Below are positions 7,970 to 17,937 of a stretch of 64,000 nt of DNA, piece after piece. Within the stretch, counting starts at the first letter, position 1; each line of letters starts with the position of its first letter. Source of the DNA: Methylaequor sp045563055 (GTDB lineage Bacteria; Pseudomonadota; Alphaproteobacteria; Methylaequorales; Methylaequoraceae); contig JBJKUR010000015.1 of assembly GCA_045563055.1 (NCBI GenBank), forward strand, positions 12,413-76,412, written 5' to 3'. The notes under the pieces are model-generated. The model did not search any database, was not told where the DNA came from, and was given only the letters and a program-made list of their open reading frames with translations. A program made the translations under genes and the position numbers.

Positions 7970-10015
7970 ATGCCTAAAGTTTTTGTAAATGACAAACCCA
8001 TAGAAGTTGATAATGGACTAACAATACTTCAGGCTTGTGAGATAGCTGGCATTGAAATACCTAGATTTTGTTATCATGAAAGACTCTCGATAGCTGGCAA
8101 TTGTAGAATGTGTCTTGTAGAAATGGAAAACTCTGCCAAACCTGTAGCCTCTTGTGCCATGCCAGTATCTGAAGGAATGAAAATTAAAACAAATAGTGAA
8201 ATGGTTATTAAAGCGAGAAAAGGTGTAATGGAGTTTCTTCTTATTAATCATCCACTTGATTGCCCAATATGTGATCAAGGTGGAGAATGTGATTTGCAAG
8301 ACCAAGCAATGGCATACGGCAAAGGGCTTAGTCGTTTTGTTGAGAGGAAAAGAGCTGTAAAAGATAAAAATTTAGGCCCATTAATAAAAACTCATATGAC
8401 AAGGTGTATTCATTGTACAAGATGTATCAGGTTTTCTGAAGAAATTGCAGGTAATAACCAATTAGGGAGTACAGGGAGAGGAGAAGATACAGAGATAACA
8501 AGCTATCTTGAAAAAACTATTGACTCCGAGTTATCGGGTAATGTTATTGATTTGTGTCCTGTAGGGGCATTAACCTCAAAACCATATGCTTTTGTTGCAA
8601 GACCTTGGGAGTTGAAAAAAACAAATAGTATTGATGTTTTTGATGCCGTTGGTAGTAATATTAGATTGGATTCAAAAGGAGATAAAATTCTTAGAGTTCT
8701 TCCAAGAATTAACGAAGATATCAATCAAGAGTGGATCTCTGACAAAACTAGATTTGCATATGATGGATTGAATCACCAAAGAATAGACAGATATTACTTA
8801 AGAGACTCAAACAAAAAGTTAGTCGAAAGCTCTGAAGAATCAGTATTAAAAACCTTAAAGTTAGTTCTCTCTAATACTTCTAAAGATAAAATATTTTCAA
8901 TTTGTGGTAATTTAGAGGACTGTGAATCAATTTTTTCATTCAAAACCTTTTTAGATAACTTTGGAGCAAAGAACTATGATTGTAGACAAGATAACTCTTA
9001 TTTTGTTCCAAACAAAAGATCCTCGTATTTATTTAACAGCTCTTTTTCAGGTATTGACGACTCCGACTGTTGTGTGATTGTAGGTTCTGATCTTAGAAAA
9101 GAAGCTCCGATTATTGCAGCTAGGATTAGAAAAAAAATAATTGATTCTGAAGTAAATTACCCTGTTTATCGAGTAGGTTTTGAATACAAACTTTCATTCA
9201 AACCAGAAGAGCTAGGGGAAAGTTATTCATCAATCCTGAATCTACAAAATAATAAGTACAAAAAATTACTTCAACGATCAAAAAAACCATTGTTTTTAAT
9301 AGGGCAAGGTCCCTTATGTTCCCCGGAGTCTGAAAGTATTTTTAACTATTTGTTAAACCTCCATAATAATATTACCAAGGATAGTTCGTGGAATGGTTTT
9401 AATATATTGCAAAATTATTCTGGAAGAGTTGGTGCATTGGATTTAGGTTTTTACAATCCTAAAAACCTGAAAAGAAAATATCTTAATGATATCTATAATG
9501 GAAAATATAACGTTTTATATTTATTTGGAGCAGATGAATTAGAATTTGAAAAAATTCCAGACAAAACTTTTGTCATTTATCAAGGTCATCATGGCGACAG
9601 AGCTGTAAATAGGGCCGATTTAATTATTCCTACACCATGTTTTACTGAGAAGGAAGGAATTTATGTAAATATGGAGGGTAGAGCGCAAGTTAGTCGTCAA
9701 GTTAAGCTTCCAATTTCAAATGTTGAACATAGTTATGTGTTTTTTAATAAGTTATCTAATGTTTTGGCTATGAAATATGACTATCTCGACTTTAATGATC
9801 TAAGAAATAAAATGCTAGAGTGTATACCTTCATTAATGAATTTTAATAACATTAAACAAGAAAAAAACTTTAAACCAAAAATTACTAGTAACAAATTTAG
9901 TGAAAACAATATTCTTTCTAATGTAAAAAACTTTTACATGACAGATTCTGTTAGTAGAAATTCTCCTACTATGTCTTCTTGTTCTCTACAAATTAAAGAA
10001 AAGAACGTATCATGA
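7970..10015 (+). CDS. nuoG: NADH-quinone oxidoreductase subunit G
   Basis: A 681-residue iron-sulfur subunit (75-kDa family), the electron wire of the peripheral arm. The 2Fe-2S ligands are Cys34, Cys45, Cys48 and Cys62. Next come the His-Cys3 4Fe-4S motif HPLDCPICDQGGEC and the CxxCxxC of RCIHCTRCIRF, whose fourth ligand is in DLCPVGALTSKPY. The remaining C-terminal part is the molybdopterin-oxidoreductase-like domain, without its cofactor in this family. It starts immediately after the nuoF stop and its stop overlaps the nuoH start. Confidence 0.96.
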   Translation: MPKVFVNDKPIEVDNGLTILQACEIAGIEIPRFCYHERLSIAGNCRMCLVEMENSAKPVASCAMPVSEGMKIKTNSEMVIKARKGVMEFLLINHPLDCPICDQGGECDLQDQAMAYGKGLSRFVERKRAVKDKNLGPLIKTHMTRCIHCTRCIRFSEEIAGNNQLGSTGRGEDTEITSYLEKTIDSELSGNVIDLCPVGALTSKPYAFVARPWELKKTNSIDVFDAVGSNIRLDSKGDKILRVLPRINEDINQEWISDKTRFAYDGLNHQRIDRYYLRDSNKKLVESSEESVLKTLKLVLSNTSKDKIFSICGNLEDCESIFSFKTFLDNFGAKNYDCRQDNSYFVPNKRSSYLFNSSFSGIDDSDCCVIVGSDLRKEAPIIAARIRKKIIDSEVNYPVYRVGFEYKLSFKPEELGESYSSILNLQNNKYKKLLQRSKKPLFLIGQGPLCSPESESIFNYLLNLHNNITKDSSWNGFNILQNYSGRVGALDLGFYNPKNLKRKYLNDIYNGKYNVLYLFGADELEFEKIPDKTFVIYQGHHGDRAVNRADLIIPTPCFTEKEGIYVNMEGRAQVSRQVKLPISNVEHSYVFFNKLSNVLAMKYDYLDFNDLRNKMLECIPSLMNFNNIKQEKNFKPKITSNKFSENNILSNVKNFYMTDSVSRNSPTMSSCSLQIKEKNVS

Positions 10016-10995
10016 TAATGGAGTTATTGATTATAATACTTAAAATTTTTATGATTATTATCCCATTACTTATTTTTATCGCATACTTAACATATTTTGA
10101 AAGAAAAGTAATCGGAGCTATGCAATTAAGAAAAGGTCCTAATGTGGTTGGTCCATTTGGTTTATTTCAACCAATAGCAGACGGCATTAAACTTATTACT
10201 AAGGAAACTATATTTCCAGACAAATCCAGTAAGTTTTTATTTGTTTTTTCTCCAATTCTAACTTTTGCACTGGCTCTTCTGGCATGGGCAGTTATACCAT
10301 TAGACTATAAAATTGTTTTATCTGATATCAATGTTGGTTTGATGTATATTTTTGCAATCTCATCTTTGGGTGTTTACGGAGTTATAGTTGCAGGGTGGTC
10401 AAGTAATTCACGATATGCTTTTTTAGGAAGCTTAAGATCAGCTGCTCAAATGATTTCTTATGAGGTCTCAATTGGGTTGATCATAATTTCTGTTTTATTG
10501 TCATCTGGAAGTTTAAACCTAAGTGCGATTGTTCTTAGTCAAGAAAAGTTATGGTATGTCATCCCACATTTCCCAATGTTCGTAATTTTCTTTATCTCAA
10601 CCCTTGCAGAGACAAATAGAGCTCCTTTTGATCTTCCAGAGGCTGAATCTGAGCTTGTTGCAGGTTATAATGTGGAGTATTCATCAATGTCTTTTGGCCT
10701 TTTCTTTTTGGGAGAATATGGAAATATGATTTTAATGAGTTCGATGTCGACGATTCTTTTTTTAGGTGGCTGGTTGCCACCGTCTGACTTTTATTTATTC
10801 CAATATATTCCAGGATATTTATGGTTTTTAGCTAAAGTAAGTTTTTTATTATTTATTTTTTTATGGGTAAGAGCAACTTTACCTAGATATAGATATGATC
10901 AATTAATGACGCTAGGATGGAAGTTATTTCTTCCTCTATCTCTTATTTGGATTATAATAACATCAACATTTTTATTTTTAAAAAACTATGTCTAA
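10012..10995 (+). CDS. nuoH: NADH-quinone oxidoreductase subunit H
   Basis: A 327-residue membrane subunit (ND1 family) with about eight hydrophobic helices that forms the roof of the quinone tunnel. Signatures are YFERKVIGAMQLRKGPNVVG and PFGLFQPIADGIKL near the N-terminus, and ETNRAPFDLPEAESELVAGY in the middle, the charged loop facing the quinone site. The end contains RATLPRYRYDQLMTLGWK, also typical. It overlaps nuoG by four bases and nuoI by eight. Confidence 0.97.
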   Translation: MIMELLIIILKIFMIIIPLLIFIAYLTYFERKVIGAMQLRKGPNVVGPFGLFQPIADGIKLITKETIFPDKSSKFLFVFSPILTFALALLAWAVIPLDYKIVLSDINVGLMYIFAISSLGVYGVIVAGWSSNSRYAFLGSLRSAAQMISYEVSIGLIIISVLLSSGSLNLSAIVLSQEKLWYVIPHFPMFVIFFISTLAETNRAPFDLPEAESELVAGYNVEYSSMSFGLFFLGEYGNMILMSSMSTILFLGGWLPPSDFYLFQYIPGYLWFLAKVSFLLFIFLWVRATLPRYRYDQLMTLGWKLFLPLSLIWIIITSTFLFLKNYV

Positions 10996-11485
10996 TTTAA
11001 GAAAACTCATCTTTATATTAAAAGAATTCTTTCTTATAGAAATTATATCTGGTCTATTTTTGACTATGAAATATTTTTTTAAACCAAAAGTTACTATTAA
11101 TTATCCATTCGAGAAAGGTTTTTTAAGCTCTAGGTTTAGAGGAGAACACGTCTTGAGAAGGTATGAGTCTGGAGAGGAAAGGTGTATCGCATGTAAACTT
11201 TGTGAGGCTGTGTGCCCTGCTCAAGCTATTACGATTGAAGCTGAACCAAGAGAAGATGGTTCTAGAAGAACTACGAGATACGATATTGATATGACCAAGT
11301 GTATTTACTGTGGATATTGTCAGGAATCATGTCCTGTTGATGCAATTGTAGAAGGTCCAAATTACGAATTTGCAACTGAAACTAGAGAGGAGTTAATTTA
11401 TAACAAGGAAAAACTTCTTGAAAATGGTGATAGATGGGAAGTAGAAATTGCTAAAAATTTGGAAAATGAGTCTAAATATTTATGA
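10988..11485 (+). CDS. nuoI: NADH-quinone oxidoreductase subunit I
   Basis: A 165-residue 8Fe ferredoxin-like subunit carrying clusters N6a and N6b. The two CxxCxxCxxxCP motifs are intact: CIACKLCEAVCP and CIYCGYCQESCP. The N-terminal amphipathic part (KYFFKPKVTINYPFEKG) anchors it to the membrane arm, and FRGEHVLRRYESGEERC precedes the first cluster as in relatives. It passes electrons from NuoG to NuoB. The ATG overlaps the nuoH end, and the stop overlaps the nuoJ ATG. Confidence 0.97.
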   Translation: MSNLRKLIFILKEFFLIEIISGLFLTMKYFFKPKVTINYPFEKGFLSSRFRGEHVLRRYESGEERCIACKLCEAVCPAQAITIEAEPREDGSRRTTRYDIDMTKCIYCGYCQESCPVDAIVEGPNYEFATETREELIYNKEKLLENGDRWEVEIAKNLENESKYL

Positions 11486-12066
11486 CAGCGAATTTATTTT
11501 ACATATTTTCTACTATAACAATTTTTTCAAGCTTTTTTGTGGTTTTTTCATACAACCCGGTTCATTCAGTTCTTTTCTTGATTTTCTCATTCTTTAATGT
11601 GGCAGTTATATTTTTATTATCCGATGCTGAGTTTATCGCAATGACTCTAATTATTGTTTACGTTGGAGCTGTGGCTGTTTTATTTCTTTTTGTTGTAATG
11701 ATGTTAAATATTAATGAAGTTTTGATAAAGGAAGGTTTCCTCAAATACTTTCCTTTGGGACTTCTTTTAATCTCGATTTTCTTAACTGAATTAATTTTTG
11801 TTTTTAAAGATATTGATCTTTTTAATCCATCCAATAATGGTATAAGTATTGATAATTTGTTAAATCAAGGAAATGAAAATACTAAAGCTCTTGGATTATT
11901 TCTATACACTGATTTTTTTATAATATTTCAAATCTCTGGTTTTTTACTTCTAGTTGCAATGATAGGAGCTATTGTTCTAGCTCATGATAACCGGTTAAAT
12001 GTACGATCACAAAATATAATAAAACAAAAAACTATAAAAAAAGATGATATTATCAAATTAAAGTAA
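11482..12066 (+). CDS. nuoJ: NADH-quinone oxidoreductase subunit J
   Basis: A 194-residue membrane subunit (ND6 family) with five hydrophobic helices. The first half shows NPVHSVLFLIFSFFNVA and the conserved third helix IVYVGAVAVLFLFVVMML, which contains the pi-bulge region involved in coupling. The C-terminus is polar and lysine-rich. It is placed in the standard order between nuoI and nuoK, four bases before nuoK. Confidence 0.96.
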   Translation: MTANLFYIFSTITIFSSFFVVFSYNPVHSVLFLIFSFFNVAVIFLLSDAEFIAMTLIIVYVGAVAVLFLFVVMMLNINEVLIKEGFLKYFPLGLLLISIFLTELIFVFKDIDLFNPSNNGISIDNLLNQGNENTKALGLFLYTDFFIIFQISGFLLLVAMIGAIVLAHDNRLNVRSQNIIKQKTIKKDDIIKLK

Positions 12067-12070
12067 ATAA

Positions 12071-12373
12071 ATGACATCATCTAACTATCTTATTTTATCT
12101 TCAATAATTTTTTCTGTAGGATTTCTGGGAATATTTGTTAATAGAAAGAATATAATTTCAATCCTAATGTCCATTGAACTTATGCTTCTAGCAACCAACA
12201 TAAATTTTGTTGGTTTTTCTAATACACTTAATGATTTGTTCGGACAAATTTTTGCTTTATTCGTTTTAGTTGTTGCTGCAGCAGAAGCCGCCATAGGGCT
12301 TGCAATATTAACAATTTTCTTTAAAAAATCTGGATCAATAAGTATTGATACTATTAATAAGTTGAAAGGCTAG
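12071..12373 (+). CDS. nuoK: NADH-quinone oxidoreductase subunit K
   Basis: A 100-residue membrane subunit (ND4L family) with three helices. Glutamates buried in helices 2 and 3 (SIELMLLATNINFV and VAAAEAAIGLAIL) are the conserved proton-channel residues. The length matches the family exactly. The gene ends four bases before the TTG start of nuoL. Confidence 0.97.
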   Translation: MTSSNYLILSSIIFSVGFLGIFVNRKNIISILMSIELMLLATNINFVGFSNTLNDLFGQIFALFVLVVAAAEAAIGLAILTIFFKKSGSISIDTINKLKG

Positions 12374-12376
12374 GCA

Positions 12377-14299
12377 TTGTTTTCATTAGCAATCTTTTTA
12401 CCTTTATTGAGTTACTTAATATGTTGTCTTCTCAATGGAATAGTCAGAGATAAGTTTTTAAATCTTTTGGCTTGTTCTTTGATGGTAGCATCCACCTTCT
12501 TTTCTATTCTTTCTTTTATATATTTGAAACTAAATGGAGACCAAAACATTGTTTTAAGCAACTGGATATCTTCTGGAAGTTTGAATATAGATTGGTCAAT
12601 TAACCTAAATCTATTAACAAGTTCAATGGTGCTGATGGTTAATTTCGTATCAACGATTATACATATTTATTCCGTTGAATACATGTCCAAGGATTCTAGA
12701 AAAATAATCTTTATGGGTTATTTAAGCTTATTCACTTTTTTCATGCTTTTTTTAGTTTCTTCTTCAAACTTAATTCAACTATTTCTTGGATGGGAAGGGG
12801 TTGGATTAACTTCATATTTATTAATTGGATTTTGGAGTCATAAGAATGAAGCAAATAAAGCTTCAATTAAGGCATTCGTAGCTAATAGAGTAGGAGATTT
12901 TGGACTGCTAATTTCATTATTCACAATATTTATTGTATTTGGAACGATTAACATTAATGAAATTCTACTGTTAGTAAATTCTCATAGTCAGTCTTACTTT
13001 AATTTTTTGGGATTTCAAGTTCATTCAATTACCTTGATAGTGATTACAATGTTTATTGGGTGTATGGGTAAATCAGCACAATTTGGTCTCCATGTTTGGC
13101 TTCCAGATGCCATGGAAGGACCAACACCTGTTTCTGCTTTAATTCATGCGGCAACAATGGTAACAGCTGGAGTTTATCTTTTAATTCTTATGTCACCCTT
13201 AATTGAGAGCTCATTATTAGCTCAAAATATTATCTTGATTGTAGGTTCAATTACTTGCCTGTTCGCCTCATGTGTAGCAATTTTTCAAAACGATATAAAA
13301 AGAATTATTGCTTATTCTACATGTAGTCAATTAGGTTATATGTTTATGGCAATTGGAGTTTCTGCATATTCAACAGCATACTTTCATCTTCTTTCACATG
13401 CATTTTTTAAAGCTCTATTATTTCTCAGCGCTGGGTCTGTAATTCACTCCATGTCAGATGAACAGGATATAAAAAAAATGGGAGGTATATATAATAGAAT
13501 ACCTTTGACTTACGTTTGTATGCTGATTGGTTCTTTTGCACTTATGGGGTTGCCTTTTTTAAGTGGTTATTATTCAAAAGATTTAATTCTAGAATTTATT
13601 TTTCTCTCTGAGCATCCATTCAAACTATTCGCCTTTTTTACAGGAATTGTTGGTGTATTATTGACCACTATTTATTCTTCAAGATTAATAATTCATGTTT
13701 TTCATAGAAAGAACTTATCAGATGAAAAAGTTTTCGCCCATATTCATGAGTCTCCACCGATCATGATTTATCCGTTAATTGTTCTTGCTATTTTTTCAAT
13801 TTTCTTTGGCATGCTTTTTCATCATTTTTTCGCTGGTCAAAATCTGGAAAAGATATGGACCAACATAATGTTTATAAACTTAGAAGTAAATAATAGCTAT
13901 TATCTAAATGAAATCCCAAAAATTATTAAAAAACTTCCATTAATAATGGTCCTAATAGGCATTTTAATAAGTTATTTAATATATTTTAAACTTGAAGTTT
14001 ACAATAATATCTTAAAAAAACGATTTAAAATTATAATTAATTTCTTCTACAATAAATGTTATATTGATGAACTTTATGACTTTTTAATTATTAAACCTAG
14101 TTTTTACTTGGGTAAAGGTTTTTGGAGGTCTATAGATAATGACCTTATTGATAATCTTGGTCCAAATGGAATATCTCGCCTTATTGGCACTTTAGGTTCA
14201 TATGTTTCAAGATTACAATCAGGTTATTTATATCATTATGTGTTGTCTGTCATTATCGGTTTGACTTTATTTATTAGTATTTATATTTATATTTTCTAA
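12377..14299 (+). CDS. nuoL: NADH-quinone oxidoreductase subunit L
   Basis: A 640-residue antiporter-like membrane subunit (ND5 family) forming the distal proton pump, with many transmembrane helices and the long lateral helix near the C-terminus. Diagnostic segments are FLGWEGVGLTSYLLIGFW, AFVANRVGDFGLL, GKSAQFGLHVWLPDAMEGPT and ALIHAATMVTAGVYLL. The start is TTG 12377 with no closer ATG that keeps the first helix. Its last base overlaps the nuoM ATG. Confidence 0.96.
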   Translation: MFSLAIFLPLLSYLICCLLNGIVRDKFLNLLACSLMVASTFFSILSFIYLKLNGDQNIVLSNWISSGSLNIDWSINLNLLTSSMVLMVNFVSTIIHIYSVEYMSKDSRKIIFMGYLSLFTFFMLFLVSSSNLIQLFLGWEGVGLTSYLLIGFWSHKNEANKASIKAFVANRVGDFGLLISLFTIFIVFGTININEILLLVNSHSQSYFNFLGFQVHSITLIVITMFIGCMGKSAQFGLHVWLPDAMEGPTPVSALIHAATMVTAGVYLLILMSPLIESSLLAQNIILIVGSITCLFASCVAIFQNDIKRIIAYSTCSQLGYMFMAIGVSAYSTAYFHLLSHAFFKALLFLSAGSVIHSMSDEQDIKKMGGIYNRIPLTYVCMLIGSFALMGLPFLSGYYSKDLILEFIFLSEHPFKLFAFFTGIVGVLLTTIYSSRLIIHVFHRKNLSDEKVFAHIHESPPIMIYPLIVLAIFSIFFGMLFHHFFAGQNLEKIWTNIMFINLEVNNSYYLNEIPKIIKKLPLIMVLIGILISYLIYFKLEVYNNILKKRFKIIINFFYNKCYIDELYDFLIIKPSFYLGKGFWRSIDNDLIDNLGPNGISRLIGTLGSYVSRLQSGYLYHYVLSVIIGLTLFISIYIYIF

Positions 14300-15780
14300 T
14301 GATTAGCCTTCCTATACTTCCAATTCTCATTATTCTCCCAATAATTGGACTAATCTTTGTTTTTTTATCCTCTGAGAAAGATGAAGTTGCAGAACAATCA
14401 AAAAAATCTGCATTATGGACGAGTGGAAGTAACTTTTTTCTATCACTTTACTTACCGATAAACTTTGATAAAACTATTCCGCACTTTCAATTTGTTAATT
14501 CGTTTTCATGGTTCAACAGTGACAATTTAAGATTTGCTCTTGGTGTTGATGGATTGTCAATGCCCTTTGTTATACTATCCACTTTCTTAATTTTTATTAG
14601 CATCATATTTCTTATTCCACAAAAGAAAAAAAATATGAAAATGTATCTTTCTTCATTTCTTTTATTAGAATCATTTTTAATAGGTACATTCAGTGCTATA
14701 GATCTCTTCTCCTTTTATATATTCTTTGAATCAATTTTAATTCCAATGTATTTAATTATTGGTTTTTGGGGGGGGGGAAGAAGGATATACTCTGCCTACA
14801 AGTTCTTTTTATACACTTTGCTAGGTTCCGTTCTAATGTTGATAGCAATAATTTTCTTGTATCAAGAATTTGGAACTATAAGTATACCTAAATTGTTGGA
14901 TTACACTTTACCTTTTTATATCCAAATCTGGCTCTGGCTAGCATTTTTTTCTTCTTTTGCAGTTAAGATTCCAATGTGGCCTCTTCATACATGGTTGCCA
15001 GATGCTCATGTTGAAGCACCAACGGAAGGTTCAGTAATACTCGCTGGTATTTTGCTTAAACTTGGTGGTTATGGATTTATAAGGTTTAATTTATCAATTC
15101 TTCCTGATGCATCTATCTTTTTTACACCTTTTATTTATTTCTTATCTGTTGTTGCAATAATTTATACCTCATACATTGCCTTGGTTCAGGATGATATGAA
15201 AAAGTTAATTGCCTATTCTTCAGTTGCTCACATGGGGTTTGTTACTTTGGGTATTTTTTCCGCTAATATTCAAGGTCTTCATGGAGCAATAATCCAAATG
15301 ATCTCTCATGGAATAATTTCAGCGGCTTTATTTTTTTCAATTGGAAGTATTTATAATAGATATAAAACCAAACAAATTAGCTTTTTTGGCGGATTGAATT
15401 TTAAGATGCAGAAATTCTCAGTTTTATTCCTTATTTTTGCACTTGGGTCAATAGGTCTTCCAGGGACCTCTGGTTTTGTAGGAGAATATTTAACATTACT
15501 AGCTGTATATAGTAAAAATACAATGGTGGCATTCATATCAACCTTTGGTGTTATATTGTCTGCCTCTTATATGTTAATGCTATATAAAAAAGTATTTCTA
15601 GGACAATTGAGCGAAAACTTAGATAAAAAAAAAGAAGATGTAAATTTGTATGAGGTTTGTGTTTATATTATGCTAGTGATAATCATTTTTATAATTGGAA
15701 TAAAACCAGGTTTGATTTTAGATTATACAACATCCTCTTTGGAGAGAATCATACAATTATATCCAATTTCAATTTTTTGA
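14299..15780 (+). CDS. nuoM: NADH-quinone oxidoreductase subunit M
   Basis: A 493-residue antiporter-like membrane subunit (ND4 family), one of the three proton pumps. Seen are FYIFFESILIPMYLIIGFWG with the essential glutamate, the helix KFFLYTLLGSVLML, VKIPMWPLHTWLPDAHVEAP with the channel lysine, and SVAHMGFVTLGIFS. The run of ten G's at 14768-14777 inside FWGGGRR is striking in this AT-rich genome but keeps the frame. The start is ATG 14299. Confidence 0.97.
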   Translation: MISLPILPILIILPIIGLIFVFLSSEKDEVAEQSKKSALWTSGSNFFLSLYLPINFDKTIPHFQFVNSFSWFNSDNLRFALGVDGLSMPFVILSTFLIFISIIFLIPQKKKNMKMYLSSFLLLESFLIGTFSAIDLFSFYIFFESILIPMYLIIGFWGGGRRIYSAYKFFLYTLLGSVLMLIAIIFLYQEFGTISIPKLLDYTLPFYIQIWLWLAFFSSFAVKIPMWPLHTWLPDAHVEAPTEGSVILAGILLKLGGYGFIRFNLSILPDASIFFTPFIYFLSVVAIIYTSYIALVQDDMKKLIAYSSVAHMGFVTLGIFSANIQGLHGAIIQMISHGIISAALFFSIGSIYNRYKTKQISFFGGLNFKMQKFSVLFLIFALGSIGLPGTSGFVGEYLTLLAVYSKNTMVAFISTFGVILSASYMLMLYKKVFLGQLSENLDKKKEDVNLYEVCVYIMLVIIIFIIGIKPGLILDYTTSSLERIIQLYPISIF

Positions 15781-15790
15781 TGAGAATAAT

Positions 15791-17218
15791 GTGTTGATCG
15801 TTCCAGAAATTTTTTTAGCTTTATGTGTGGTTGTACTTTTATTTATGAGTCCGTTCATAAAAAATGATAGTTATTTAAAGATTGGATATTTAAGTTTAAT
15901 AATTGTTTTTATATCACAATTTTTTATTTTGAAGGACATCTTTTATTCTCAACTCATTTTCAATGAGTTTTTCATTATTGATTCTTTCGGTTCTTTTTTG
16001 AAGTCATTAATTCTTATAGGTGCAGGTTTAATCTTTTATTTCTACTTAAATGTTCAAAACCCAAAATCACTTGAAAGACCAGAATTCTCGATTGTTTTTT
16101 TAACATCAATTATTGGGATGCTTTTAATGGTTTCATCAAATGATTTGCTTTCTTTATTTATGTCTATGGAGTTGCAAAGTCTGTCTTTATATATTTTAGT
16201 TGCTTTTAGTAGAGAAGACTTTTCATCTTCAGAAGCTGGAGTTAAGTATTTTATCATTGGGAGTTTATCCACGTGTATTTTTCTCTTTGGAACAAGTTTA
16301 ATTTATGGACTTGTTGGATCTACAAATTTTAATGAAATAAGTTTATTCATGTCAGAGGTTTACTCTACACCAACAATGCTAATAGTGGGTCTAATCTTTA
16401 TATTGGTCTCACTTTCACTGAAAATTTCTGCTGTTCCTTTTCATATGTGGACTCCAGATGTATATCAGGGTGCTCCGTCTATAGTGACGACTTTATTATC
16501 AACATTGCCTAAAATTGCTGCATTTGGAGTTTTGATAAGACTTCTTGTGTATCCTTTTGGAGAAATAATTGTAGATTGGGGAAAAATTCTAATAATATTA
16601 TCAATTTCATCAATGCTAATTGGTTCACTAGGAGCTTTACTTCAAAGCGATTTAAAAAGGCTTATGGCCTATAGTACCATAAATCATATAGGTTTCATTT
16701 TAATGGGTCTAATCCCAGGTTCAGAGGACGGAATTACTTCGATATGTATTTATCTAATTTTCTATATTACCATGAATTTAGGAATGTTTCTGTTTATTCT
16801 GAATATGCAAAGGGACCAAGTGAGTGTTACTTCAATTCGAGACCTCTCGGGTTTATATAAAAGTCAACCGTTAATAGCTGGATGTTTGACGATAATTTTA
16901 TTTTCTATGGCTGGTATCCCTCCAATGGCAGGTTTTATTGGAAAGTTGATTATCTTAAATATAGTTGTCGATAACAATTTGTTCTTTCTTGCAATTATAG
17001 CAGTTTTGACTTCGGTCATAGCAGCTTTTTATTATATAAGATTAATAAAATCTATTTTTTTTGATCAACCTATCGAGGAATTAGACGTAATAAGTAATGC
17101 ACAATCAAAATATATGCTGTGTGGTTTAGCTTTTTTCAATTTATCTGTAATTTTTTATCCTCAATTCTTTTTAAATCTATGCGCCTCTATAACGCTTTCT
17201 CTTTTTGCAGTAAAATAG
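15791..17218 (+). CDS. nuoN: NADH-quinone oxidoreductase subunit N
   Basis: A 475-residue antiporter-like membrane subunit (ND2 family), last gene of the operon. Family segments are MSMELQSLSLYILVAFSRED, AGVKYFIIGSLSTCIFLFG, VPFHMWTPDVYQGAPSIVT and DLKRLMAYSTINHIGFILMG. The start is GTG 15791, ten bases after the nuoM stop. It completes a 14-subunit complex I without extra genes inside the operon. birA follows after 17 bases. Confidence 0.96.
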   Translation: MLIVPEIFLALCVVVLLFMSPFIKNDSYLKIGYLSLIIVFISQFFILKDIFYSQLIFNEFFIIDSFGSFLKSLILIGAGLIFYFYLNVQNPKSLERPEFSIVFLTSIIGMLLMVSSNDLLSLFMSMELQSLSLYILVAFSREDFSSSEAGVKYFIIGSLSTCIFLFGTSLIYGLVGSTNFNEISLFMSEVYSTPTMLIVGLIFILVSLSLKISAVPFHMWTPDVYQGAPSIVTTLLSTLPKIAAFGVLIRLLVYPFGEIIVDWGKILIILSISSMLIGSLGALLQSDLKRLMAYSTINHIGFILMGLIPGSEDGITSICIYLIFYITMNLGMFLFILNMQRDQVSVTSIRDLSGLYKSQPLIAGCLTIILFSMAGIPPMAGFIGKLIILNIVVDNNLFFLAIIAVLTSVIAAFYYIRLIKSIFFDQPIEELDVISNAQSKYMLCGLAFFNLSVIFYPQFFLNLCASITLSLFAVK

Positions 17219-17235
17219 AATGTTTTTAAGTTTTT

Positions 17236-17937
17236 TTGACCATTATTTTTTATAAGTCATTGAAAAATACAAATGACGAAGCAAAAAAAATAAATTTATT
17301 AAATAAAAGAAATATTGCAGTTTATACGAATTTTCAAAGTAAAGGTAGGGGAAGAAAACAAAGGGAATGGAAAAGTTCAGCAGGTGATCTAACATGTTCT
17401 TTTTTAATTAAAAATGTAATTAATGTTAATGACTTAGGAAAAATAAATTTACTAATTGTGAATTCAGTTATAAATATTTTGAAATATATAGGTATTAAGA
17501 ATATAAAATATAAATGGCCAAATGATATTTTTATTCAAGATAAAAAATTAGCAGGAATATTGATAGAAACAACCATATCCAGAAGTACTATCAATGAAAT
17601 TATCATCGGTATAGGAATTAACTTTGTTGCTAAAAGAATAGCTAATTCTATACCAACTATATCTTTATCTGAATTAAATTGCAGAGTTGATACATTAAAA
17701 GTTTTTTTTTTGATATCCTTCAATATTAATCTTTTCATTAACTCATTAAAACATATCGATTATGAGGTTATAAGTGATAATCTTACAAAGAATTTTTTTT
17801 CTAAAAGCAAATTATTAACAATCAACGCAGCTAATAGTAAGTACTCTGGAAATTTTGTTAAAGTCAATTCATTTGGTGAATTGATTATTAAGGAAAAAAA
17901 TGATGTTAAAGTTATTTCCTATGGTGAAATTTTATGA
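17236..17937 (+). CDS. birA: Biotin--[acetyl-CoA-carboxylase] ligase
   Basis: A 233-residue monofunctional biotin protein ligase that activates biotin as biotinyl-AMP and attaches it to carboxylase carrier proteins. It shows the nucleotide-binding loop QSKGRGRKQREW followed by SSAGDLTCSF, and the catalytic segment KWPNDIFIQDKKLAGILIE. It lacks the N-terminal winged-helix of E. coli BirA, so it should not act as a repressor. The start is TTG 17236. The rest is lysine/asparagine-rich and weakly conserved. It overlaps coaX by four bases. Confidence 0.92.
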   Translation: MTIIFYKSLKNTNDEAKKINLLNKRNIAVYTNFQSKGRGRKQREWKSSAGDLTCSFLIKNVINVNDLGKINLLIVNSVINILKYIGIKNIKYKWPNDIFIQDKKLAGILIETTISRSTINEIIIGIGINFVAKRIANSIPTISLSELNCRVDTLKVFFLISFNINLFINSLKHIDYEVISDNLTKNFFSKSKLLTINAANSKYSGNFVKVNSFGELIIKEKNDVKVISYGEIL

